From assembly GCA_934630445.1 (NCBI GenBank), contig CAKTWY010000011.1, forward strand, positions 1 through 25,544: a DNA stretch of 25,544 bases. The letters are read 5' to 3'. Position numbers and translations under genes: made by a program. The notes under the pieces were generated by a model. That model was not told the DNA's origin. It was given only the letters and a program-made list of their open reading frames with translations, and did no database searches. Position 1 is the first letter of the stretch. Every line of letters begins with the position of its first letter. Shown piece by piece: positions 1 to 6,531 of the stretch. This stretch comes from an uncultured Eubacteriales bacterium (lineage in GTDB: Bacteria > Bacillota > Clostridia > Oscillospirales > Butyricicoccaceae).

Positions 1-396
1 CAGAAGGATCTGCTGCCCAAAACGGTTCTTTATTCGTTAAACCCCATGGACAATGCGCTGCTTGATACCGTTGCGGGCTGCTTCGCGAAAGACGGCGTGC
101 GCGGCCAGGTACAGCACGGCAGCGCATGGTGGTTCAACGATACGCTCGAGGGGATGGAGGAGCAGATGATGAGCCTTGCAACGCGCGGCGTGCTCGGCAA
201 TTTCATCGGCATGCTTACCGATTCGAGAAGCTTTGTTTCCTATCCGCGCCACGAGTATTTCCGCCGCATTCTCTGCAACCTGCTCGGCAAGCTGGTGGAA
301 GGCGGAAAGTATCCGTGCGATATCGAGGCGCTGGGCGCTCTTGTGCAGGATATCTCCTACAACAATGTGGTGCGGTATTTCGGCTTCGCCGACTGA
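1..396 (+). CDS. uxaC: Glucuronate (uronate) isomerase, C-terminal part
   Basis: This is the 3' end of a uronate isomerase gene; the 5' part lies outside the window and the frame is open from base 1. The enzyme interconverts D-glucuronate and D-fructuronate (or galacturonate and tagaturonate), the first cytoplasmic step of hexuronate breakdown. The visible 131 residues contain the hallmark C-terminal blocks of the family: TVLYSLNP, GSAWWFND, a GMLTDSRSF segment, RHEYFRRILCNLLG and a final VQDISYNNVVRYF. The protein ends normally with a TGA stop and is followed by a strong hairpin. Its presence beside glycan-degradation genes fits uronate catabolism. Identity of the family is secure; which uronate is preferred cannot be told. 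Confidence 0.95.
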   Translation, partial: QKDLLPKTVLYSLNPMDNALLDTVAGCFAKDGVRGQVQHGSAWWFNDTLEGMEEQMMSLATRGVLGNFIGMLTDSRSFVSYPRHEYFRRILCNLLGKLVEGGKYPCDIEALGALVQDISYNNVVRYFGFAD

Positions 397-440
397 CCAT
401 CTTTCCGCACAGCGTTTTTTGACTGTACTTAAAACTTAGA

Positions 441-491
441 CAAAGGAACCCGGGCAGCATTTTTACAGTGCCGCCCGGGTTCCTTTGTTTT
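441..491 (+). terminator. Strong intrinsic terminator after uxaC, possibly bidirectional
   Basis: A perfect 15-bp stem (441-455 with 473-487) encloses a 17-base loop and is followed by TTTT. It lies between the convergent ends of uxaC (plus strand) and the URO-D-family gene (minus strand, ending at 546). On the minus strand the hairpin is followed by only a weak T-rich stretch, so termination in that direction is likely but less certain. Confidence 0.88.
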
Positions 492-545
492 GTCAGCAGC
501 CCGGAAAAGGGAAAACCCGTCACCGAAGCAAAAGTGCTTTTTCTG

Positions 546-1520
546 TTATTTTTTACCGCAAAGCTGCAGCGCAAGGTCAAATGCGAACACAAGCTCATCT
601 ATCGAGCAATGGTCCTGGACCCAGTGCGTCGTGCACAGGATAAAGCGCTTTCCGCGCATGAGGTCACATACGCGGCGCATCTCGCGCTCCAGCCGCGGAA
701 GGTCGCCGAAGCCGAGCGTGGACTGTACGCACATCCCGCCGAGTATGGCAAAGCGCTCTGCGTATTTGGAAAGGTACAGATCGTACGACATGCCGGCGCT
801 CTCCTGCCAGGGATGGAGCACATTGTATCCGAGCGAGACGATATCGTCGAGCGCGTCGACGATGCATCCGTCTGAATGCAGGCTCAAAAACGCGCCGCGC
901 TGATGCACGAGCTCCGCTGTGGGGCGGTGGTTGGGGATGATGAATTCTCTCAGCAGCTCAGGGCTGAACATCAGGCTTTTCTGCGCGCCCCAGTCGTCGG
1001 ACACGTGGATCATGTCCACGCCGAGATCCAGCATATTGGAAGCCACGTGCGCGTTCCACTGTGCCTGGCGTGCATAGAGCTCGTGCAGTTCATCCGGATA
1101 GAGGAGCAGATTGCATAAGTGGTTCTCTATGCCGAAAAATTCGTTGTTCAGCTCAAAAATACCGTTGGACTGTATGTAGCAGAAGCGCTCGCGTTCGACG
1201 CTGTAGTGCTGCAGCTGACGCTTCACTTCGCTGTAGGCCGCCTCGTCATCGGGCGAGAGCATCGGTATGTCGAGCAGCATTTCAGGCGTGATTTCGCCTT
1301 CGCTTTCGCGCAGATTGTTGAGCACGGCCTCGTCGTACATCGCCGGTGCGCCGAACAGGTGCGCCATATCAAACTGATAATGGTCTTCGAAAGCTTCGAC
1401 GCTTCCAAAGCGCCCGGCGATTTTGTCCTGCATGTTTTCACGCACCCAGCCGTACAGCGGGGTAAGGCCCGTATCGTTCTCGCCGCGTATGGTCTTTTGT
1501 ACAAGTTCCTTTGATGTCAT
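546..1520 (-). CDS. Uroporphyrinogen decarboxylase (URO-D) family protein
   Basis: The 324-residue protein has the length and fold signature of the URO-D superfamily. This family includes haem-pathway decarboxylases and zinc-dependent methyltransferases that act on methyl-corrinoid proteins. Recognisable blocks are MTSKELVQKTIRGE at the N-terminus, VDMIHVSDDWGAQ (about 168-180), the LHSDG motif (H215, D217) and ILGGMCVQSTL. Methyltransferases of the family usually have a His-x-Cys zinc pair at this point; here it reads His-Ser-Asp. Its ribosome binding site, GAGGAG, lies in the last codons of the upstream glycosyl hydrolase gene, only 5 bases separate the two genes, and they are surely cotranscribed. 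Context argues against haem synthesis and for a role in sugar metabolism, perhaps demethylation of O-methyl sugars, but that is inference and no corrinoid protein is in the window. Confidence 0.85.
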   Translation of the reverse strand: MTSKELVQKTIRGENDTGLTPLYGWVRENMQDKIAGRFGSVEAFEDHYQFDMAHLFGAPAMYDEAVLNNLRESEGEITPEMLLDIPMLSPDDEAAYSEVKRQLQHYSVERERFCYIQSNGIFELNNEFFGIENHLCNLLLYPDELHELYARQAQWNAHVASNMLDLGVDMIHVSDDWGAQKSLMFSPELLREFIIPNHRPTAELVHQRGAFLSLHSDGCIVDALDDIVSLGYNVLHPWQESAGMSYDLYLSKYAERFAILGGMCVQSTLGFGDLPRLEREMRRVCDLMRGKRFILCTTHWVQDHCSIDELVFAFDLALQLCGKK

Positions 1521-1525
1521 GTCGT

Positions 1526-4159
1526 TTATTTCTCCTCAGAAAGCAGCGTTACCGGTCCGATCAGGCCGCTGGCGTGAATGGGCTGGTAGACGGAAAATTT
1601 GTCGTGCACGCGGTATACAGGCGTGTTTGTGACCTCGACCGCCAGATGATAGGCGCGCCCCGCGTCCAGCTCGCCCAGGGAGAAGCGGTACGGCGGTGTC
1701 AGACGCACGCCGCGGCTTTCTCCGTCCAAAAAGACTTCGGCCGTTTCACCCGCGTCGCCAAGATCGAGCAGCATGCAGCCGGAAGCGGCGCAGACAAGGT
1801 CGCGCTCATAGCGGATGGTACCTACAAAATGCGGCATTTTGCCGGGGGCGTTCAGGTTCTCAGGACCATCCACAAGTGTGCAGGGGATAAAGGCAGGGTA
1901 TGCTTCGCTCTCGGCCGTCGATACGCTCCAGCCGTGCAGCGGGAGTGCAAGCGCGGTGCATGGCATTTCTGCCTTCGCGGGCGGAAGACCCTCCGTTTCC
2001 TCGCCGAACAGGAAAATCGTCGCCCCATACGGCGCCAGGCGGATGGGGAGAACGGTTGCGGTTTCCTCTTTCAGGAATGGGGGAAGTTCAGCGCGGTTTT
2101 CATATGCGTCATAGCGAACGGGCACGCGTGTATCACGTACGGTGAGCTGTGCTTCCTGTGTGATGCGGTCGCTTTCATTGAAGAGCAGGTAACAATCCGC
2201 CGTTCCTTTTCTGTAATGGTAGATGCGCAGATCCGGGCAGGGCGTATCCAGCCGCACGTCGTACATGCCGCGCTCGGTCAGATAGCCGGCGAGATCCTGA
2301 AGCTCAAGCACCGGGAAGCGGGAGCAAAGCGGCAGCAGACGCGCTTCGTCCTCTGCATTTCCGATACACAGGCGGCGCGGCGCGCGATTTGTGAAGACGA
2401 CCGGCAGGCCGGGGTCCGCAAACGCGCACAGGCGCTCCAGCAGCGCCGCCGGGATCGCTTCCGCCTCAGGGAGGACCAAAATCTCAAAGGTCTCGGAAGC
2501 AATCGCGAGCTTGCCGTTTTCGATGCGCGCAGCATCTGAAAGGAGCATGTCCGCGCAGACGACGTCACAGTCGATCTGGCTTTCATTCAAAACTTTCGCA
2601 ACGCGTTCAAAGGGCATTGTGCCGGGATTACACCAGGCGGCCTCCGCATGGTACAGCACCGCCGCAGTCGCGATGTGCGTGCCGTCCGACGTGAGGTTTG
2701 ACACGCGGTTCATGTAATCCATCAGCCGCCAGAAATAGCGGAACTGCGGGTTCTTGCCGCGCGCGTAAAAATGCGGCGGCCCGTCCGGATCCGGAAAGGC
2801 TTTTGGAGAAAAGGCATGCGGAACAAAGTAGTTGACGCCGCGCACCAGCATGAAATCCGCGAGCCATTTCATGAGCTTCAGGCCCTCGACCCAGCCATAA
2901 CCGCCGAAGACCTCGCACATGATGCGGCCCTTCTTCTTCGGATCCAAGTGGCCGAGCGACGCGCCAAGGCGCGCAAGCGCGTAGTGGTAAAAGTCATTGT
3001 CCGCGCAGGCGTTTTCATAAGTCGACTGTGCAGGGTCGCGTTCGTGCGCGAGGATGCCCTTCATACCGGGGAGGAGCATCTGCAGCACGATGTCGATACC
3101 GGAATAATCCTGCCCCCAAAGCGAACGGAAAAAGTGGCCTGTGCCGTTTCCAAGGCGCACGTGGGCGTTGTTGTCTTCGATCACATGACCGATATAGCTC
3201 ACGCCGTGGGCCCGGCACCAGTCGCCGAGCCGGCCGGCAAAGTTTTTGCCGTAAAGCGTGGAAACGCTGTCCATATACGCCCAGCGCACGTGCTGCGTGC
3301 GCGGGCCGATATCGTGCCACAGAGCAGGGTACAGGAGCGGCGCCTCTTCCCCAAGGCGCTCTTTCATCATATCGTCAAGCGCGTCGCACCAGAGGATCGG
3401 CATATTCGGGATGCGGCCGAGCGCGACGCTGTTGCCGTCCACCTCGCCGAACTGCGGCTCGTCGGAGAAAAAGCCGAGAAACGTCTTGCCAAAGTCGGCG
3501 CCGTAGCGCGCAAAATGGGGTTCGTACACCGTATCGATCAGCACCTGTGTGCCCTGGGCGGTGAGGGGGTTGAGGTAGTTGTCGAGCGCGGGCGTATTGG
3601 TGTTCCCCACCTGGGTATAGTACAGGTAATAAACGCGCCAGAAGCCTTCCGGGATATCCCAATACACAAGGTCTTCCGTCACGCGGTCGGTCAGGTCGAT
3701 AAAATCGCCGTCGACGGCCAGCGTGCCGTTCGTATGGCGGCACGCAAGGACACGCACGAGACGCCCGTCCTCCGGGATGGGCACGATGAGCGACGTGCCG
3801 CTCTCCGGCCCCATAACGTCGACGCGTGTTTCTTTCAGAAAATACTTCCCCTCGCCGGGCCTGTCGCGGCGCACTTTGCCCGCAGCATATCCGGTGGGGA
3901 AAGACGCGTCGTCAAGGACCCACACCTTCATGCCGCGCCGGCGGCATTCGTCCATGATGATATCCATGTCATGCCACCAGCGGGGGCCGACAAAATCAGG
4001 GTGCGGGCGCGATTCGACACAGACAGCGCCGATGTGCGATTCGGCGATTTTGGCGATGGTTTCGCGCAGCACTGCTTCGGATTCACCGTGCTGCCAGAAA
4101 AAGGGGAGCAGATGGTTTTCATGTTCTCCCCGGAGAAGCGGTTTCAGCAAAGACGGCAT
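1526..4159 (-). CDS. Large GH106-like glycosyl hydrolase (alpha-L-rhamnosidase-type architecture)
   Basis: The protein has 877 residues from the ATG at 4159, chosen because AGGAAG stands 8 bases upstream; the open frame continues 25 codons further but without a good ribosome binding site. The N-terminal part has the HLLPFFWQHGE and AVCVESRPHPDFVGPRWW blocks, then WWHDMDIIMDE and WVLDDASFPTGYA, as in the TIM-barrel region of 'glycosyl hydrolase' proteins common in Clostridia. The middle carries VNYFVPHAFSPKAFPDPDGPP. The C-terminus (about 780-877) resembles a GH2/GH106 sugar-binding jelly roll, with DLGDAGETAEVFLDG and VEVTNTPV. No signal peptide is seen, so it should act in the cytoplasm on imported oligosaccharides. 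Relation to GH106 is judged from architecture only; substrate is unknown. Confidence 0.8.
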   Translation of the reverse strand: MPSLLKPLLRGEHENHLLPFFWQHGESEAVLRETIAKIAESHIGAVCVESRPHPDFVGPRWWHDMDIIMDECRRRGMKVWVLDDASFPTGYAAGKVRRDRPGEGKYFLKETRVDVMGPESGTSLIVPIPEDGRLVRVLACRHTNGTLAVDGDFIDLTDRVTEDLVYWDIPEGFWRVYYLYYTQVGNTNTPALDNYLNPLTAQGTQVLIDTVYEPHFARYGADFGKTFLGFFSDEPQFGEVDGNSVALGRIPNMPILWCDALDDMMKERLGEEAPLLYPALWHDIGPRTQHVRWAYMDSVSTLYGKNFAGRLGDWCRAHGVSYIGHVIEDNNAHVRLGNGTGHFFRSLWGQDYSGIDIVLQMLLPGMKGILAHERDPAQSTYENACADNDFYHYALARLGASLGHLDPKKKGRIMCEVFGGYGWVEGLKLMKWLADFMLVRGVNYFVPHAFSPKAFPDPDGPPHFYARGKNPQFRYFWRLMDYMNRVSNLTSDGTHIATAAVLYHAEAAWCNPGTMPFERVAKVLNESQIDCDVVCADMLLSDAARIENGKLAIASETFEILVLPEAEAIPAALLERLCAFADPGLPVVFTNRAPRRLCIGNAEDEARLLPLCSRFPVLELQDLAGYLTERGMYDVRLDTPCPDLRIYHYRKGTADCYLLFNESDRITQEAQLTVRDTRVPVRYDAYENRAELPPFLKEETATVLPIRLAPYGATIFLFGEETEGLPPAKAEMPCTALALPLHGWSVSTAESEAYPAFIPCTLVDGPENLNAPGKMPHFVGTIRYERDLVCAASGCMLLDLGDAGETAEVFLDGESRGVRLTPPYRFSLGELDAGRAYHLAVEVTNTPVYRVHDKFSVYQPIHASGLIGPVTLLSEEK

Positions 4160-4380
4160 ACAGTACACTTCCTTTCGTTCAGAGGCAGCCGTCAGATCCT
4201 GACCAAAACCGCTCTGTACTGAGTTTAACCTCAAAAATTTGTATTCATAACATGAAGCGCTGTCTGCGCGGCGTTTTCGCCGCTGTGCCGCGCTGCAAAA
4301 TCCGGTATTTCATGCAAGGGGCGCAGCAGGGCTCCGCTTTGACCGGCGGAAAACATCTTGCCTATCCAGCGTTTCTTTAC

Positions 4381-4400
4381 TGTGAACACAACCTTTCACA
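4381..4400. promoter_or_regulatory. Candidate operator, inverted repeat TGTGAA-N8-TTCACA
   Basis: Two perfect 6-base half-sites separated by 8 bases start about 7 bases downstream of the -10 box of the minus-strand promoter, so the site would cover the start of transcription. A regulator bound here would be expected to repress the glycosyl hydrolase/URO-D operon. The half-sites resemble CRP/FNR- or GntR-type sites, but no cognate regulator is in the window and this may be chance. Confidence 0.45.
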
Positions 4401-4406
4401 TCATAC

Positions 4407-4435
4407 AGTATATTGAAATTCGCCGCACTTGAAAA
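4407..4435 (-). promoter_or_regulatory. Candidate sigma-A promoter for the glycosyl hydrolase/URO-D operon
   Basis: Read on the minus strand, a -35 TTTTCA (4435-4430) and a -10 TATACT (4412-4407) are separated by 17 bases. The -10 box matches consensus at 5 of 6 positions and the -35 at 4 of 6. Transcription would start near 4400, inside the inverted repeat, giving a leader of about 240 bases. Confidence 0.5.
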
Positions 4436-4487
4436 GCCCGGCAGCTTGTTTTGTGCAATATGTGAGGGTGCCGCAAAAAAAGTACGG

Positions 4488-4516
4488 TTTACACTGCCGA
4501 TGCGGCGTGCTATGCT
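4488..4516 (+). promoter_or_regulatory. Sigma-A promoter for the alpha/beta-hydrolase gene
   Basis: A -35 TTTACA (4488-4493) and -10 TATGCT (4511-4516) are separated by exactly 17 bases, placing the start near 4523, about 48 bases before the ATG. A small inverted repeat GCGCC-N6-GGCGC (4533-4548) lies in the leader just before the ribosome binding site. Confidence 0.65.
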
Positions 4517-4570
4517 TTGAGTAAGAAATCATGCGCCGTGACAGGCGCTTTTATAGTGGGGTAAAATCAT

Positions 4571-6439
4571 ATGCAGCTGCCTGTACATTTGTTGGAAGAT
4601 GAGACGATCTGCTACCCGGCGGATGTCCGCCTGGGAAAAAACGAGAGCATCAACTCCCGCCTGAAGTTAAAGCCGCATACCGATCTCAAAGCCTGGAATG
4701 CGCGCCGGGAGATGCTCAAAGAGCAGATTCTCGTGAGCGCGGGCCTCGTTCCCATGCCTGCGCGCGGCGCTGTGAACGCCGTGATCACCGGTGAGACGGT
4801 GCAGGATGACCTCGTCATCAAAAATATTCGCATTGAGACGCTCCCGGGCTTTTTTCTCGCCGCGAATCTCTATCTGCCGCGTCGCATTTCGGGCAAAATT
4901 CCCGCTGTGCTGAATCCGCACGGCCACTGGGAGAATCACCGCTTTGAGCGCACCGAGCTGTGCGACGTTCCCGCGCGCTGCGCGAGCCTGGCGCGTGCGG
5001 GCTTTGCAGCTCTGACCTATGACATGACAGGGCGCGGCGACACGCGGCAGATTCCGCACGGCTTCCGCTCGACAGAGCTGGAGTCATGGGGGATCTCCCT
5101 GCTCGGTATTCAGCTTTTCAACAGTATCCGCTGCGTGGACTATCTCTGCTCGCTCGATTTTGTGGACGCGGCGCGCATCGCCTGTACCGGCGCTTCCGGC
5201 GGCGGAACGCAGACGATCCTTCTCAGCGCTGTGGACGAGCGCATCGCCGCAGCGGCGCCGGTCAACATGGTTTCGGCGAGTATGCAGGGCGGGTGCGAGT
5301 GCGAGCACGTGCCGGGTTTACGCTTTGATACCGACAACACGGAGATCGCGGCCCTCATGGCGCCGCGCCCGATGATGCTCACCGGCTGCACCGGCGACTG
5401 GACGAGCGAGATGCCCAGCGTTGAATATCCGGCGATCCATGAGATCTACAGCCTCTACGGCGCGGGAGAGCGCTTCCAGTATTTTTACTGTGATTCGCTC
5501 CATAATTACAGAAAAGACGTGCGTGAAGCGGTCGTTTCCTGGCTGATACGCACATTCATGCCTGAAGCATATGAAGGCCCCATCAGCGAGGAAGCTTTTG
5601 CAGTCGACGAGGCGGCGCTGCATGTCACATACCCGGCGGATGCCAAGAATTTCGCCCAGATTATGGACGCATATGTTGCGGACAGGAGGCGTGACGCCGC
5701 GCGCCTCATGGATGAACAAGGCGGGATTGAGCGCATCAGACGCGCGCTTTCGCTGAGCTTTGGAACAGGCAAGATCGGCGCTGCCTTTGTCCGGGGAGAG
5801 GAGACGACCCGTGAAGAGGGCGGTTATACCCTGCACAGCTTCATGCTCGGCACCGAAGCGGGCGAGCGTGTTCCGGCGCGCCTCGTGACAAGGGCAGGGC
5901 AGACGCTTGACGGCGCGCGCATCGCGCTGGTCGTCAAAGATCGTACCGACAGTGAATTTGCCGCTCTGAATGCGGCGGGGCTTTTGTCGGAAGCGGATGC
6001 CGTGCTGTTTGTCGATCCCTTCCTGACCGGCGCTTACCTCAATCCCTATTTTGCTGTCGGCAGAAATATCGAAGACGGGCGCGACTGGAAACAGGGCGAG
6101 CTCGATACTGATAAACATCAGCAGAACAGCGAAGGGCTGATGCAGTTCCACCGCACGGATACGGCCCTGCGCGTGTGCGATATCCTCATGGCGGCGTCTT
6201 TCTGCCGCAGCCTTGGCGCGAAAGAGGTTCTTCTCATCGGCCTGGGCCGCCGCGCGGCGGAAGCTGCGGTAGCTCTTGCACTGACCGAAGACGTGTCGCG
6301 CGCCTGGCTGGAAGGCGCATTCGTTCCCCAAAGCGGCGTGCCAGCGCTCAGCACGGGCTTTTATCAGCCGGGCCTTCTGGGGCTCGGCGGGTTTGAGGCG
6401 GTGCGCCGGGCGTGGCGCGCGCAGGTTCAGACCATCTGA
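4571..6439 (+). CDS. Alpha/beta-hydrolase, acetylxylan-esterase-like, with extra C-terminal domain
   Basis: This 622-residue protein has an N-terminal alpha/beta-hydrolase domain of the kind annotated as acetyl xylan esterase or dienelactone hydrolase. A plausible full catalytic triad is visible: nucleophile Ser209 in GASGGG, Asp276 in the TGDWTSE segment and His311 in SLHNY. The oxyanion region probably includes NPHGHW. Residues from about 360 to the end form a further domain (KDRTDSEFAALNAAGLL, then LFVDPFLTGAY) that I do not recognise with certainty; it may be a degenerate second hydrolase-like fold. No signal peptide is present, so it would act on imported sugars, removing acyl or other ester groups (inference). 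It is transcribed alone from its own promoter, divergent from the GH106-like gene, and closed by a terminator. Confidence 0.8.
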   Translation: MQLPVHLLEDETICYPADVRLGKNESINSRLKLKPHTDLKAWNARREMLKEQILVSAGLVPMPARGAVNAVITGETVQDDLVIKNIRIETLPGFFLAANLYLPRRISGKIPAVLNPHGHWENHRFERTELCDVPARCASLARAGFAALTYDMTGRGDTRQIPHGFRSTELESWGISLLGIQLFNSIRCVDYLCSLDFVDAARIACTGASGGGTQTILLSAVDERIAAAAPVNMVSASMQGGCECEHVPGLRFDTDNTEIAALMAPRPMMLTGCTGDWTSEMPSVEYPAIHEIYSLYGAGERFQYFYCDSLHNYRKDVREAVVSWLIRTFMPEAYEGPISEEAFAVDEAALHVTYPADAKNFAQIMDAYVADRRRDAARLMDEQGGIERIRRALSLSFGTGKIGAAFVRGEETTREEGGYTLHSFMLGTEAGERVPARLVTRAGQTLDGARIALVVKDRTDSEFAALNAAGLLSEADAVLFVDPFLTGAYLNPYFAVGRNIEDGRDWKQGELDTDKHQQNSEGLMQFHRTDTALRVCDILMAASFCRSLGAKEVLLIGLGRRAAEAAVALALTEDVSRAWLEGAFVPQSGVPALSTGFYQPGLLGLGGFEAVRRAWRAQVQTI

Positions 6440-6461
6440 AAATCGCCAAGTACTCCTTCAT

Positions 6462-6508
6462 AAAGCAGGACCGCGGGCCGTTTTACGTCTCGCGGTCCTG
6501 CTTTTTTG
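6462..6508 (+). terminator. Intrinsic terminator of the alpha/beta-hydrolase gene
   Basis: A perfect 14-bp stem (6462-6475 with 6491-6504) with a 15-base loop runs into a T tract on the plus strand. It lies between convergent genes, 23 bases beyond the stop of the hydrolase and 28 bases beyond the stop of the beta-mannosidase on the other strand. In the minus direction the T tract is only three long, so it may end the nine-gene operon less efficiently. Confidence 0.88.
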
Positions 6509-6531
6509 CTCAAACGGGCGTTTGTGCGCCT

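Larger units (their letters stand above)
4160..4570. promoter_or_regulatory. Divergent intergenic region between glycosyl hydrolase and alpha/beta-hydrolase genes
   Basis: This 411-base gap holds one promoter for each direction, an inverted repeat at the presumed start site of the minus transcript, and a long leader of about 240 bases before the glycosyl hydrolase gene. The leader contains a nested stem-loop at 4256-4294, with an inner 6-bp stem and TTTT loop at 4268-4283. No coding sequence with its own ribosome binding site was recognised in it. Confidence 0.7.

Noticed and set aside
546..1520. Haem biosynthesis HemE
   Set aside because: The expected uroporphyrinogen decarboxylase N-terminal signature is absent, and the context is sugar degradation with no haem genes.
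2771..4222. Open frame of 483 codons on the plus strand, antisense to the GH106-like gene
   Set aside because: It mirrors a well-supported gene, has Arg/Ala/Val/His-rich composition typical of antisense frames in GC-rich DNA, and has no domain motifs.
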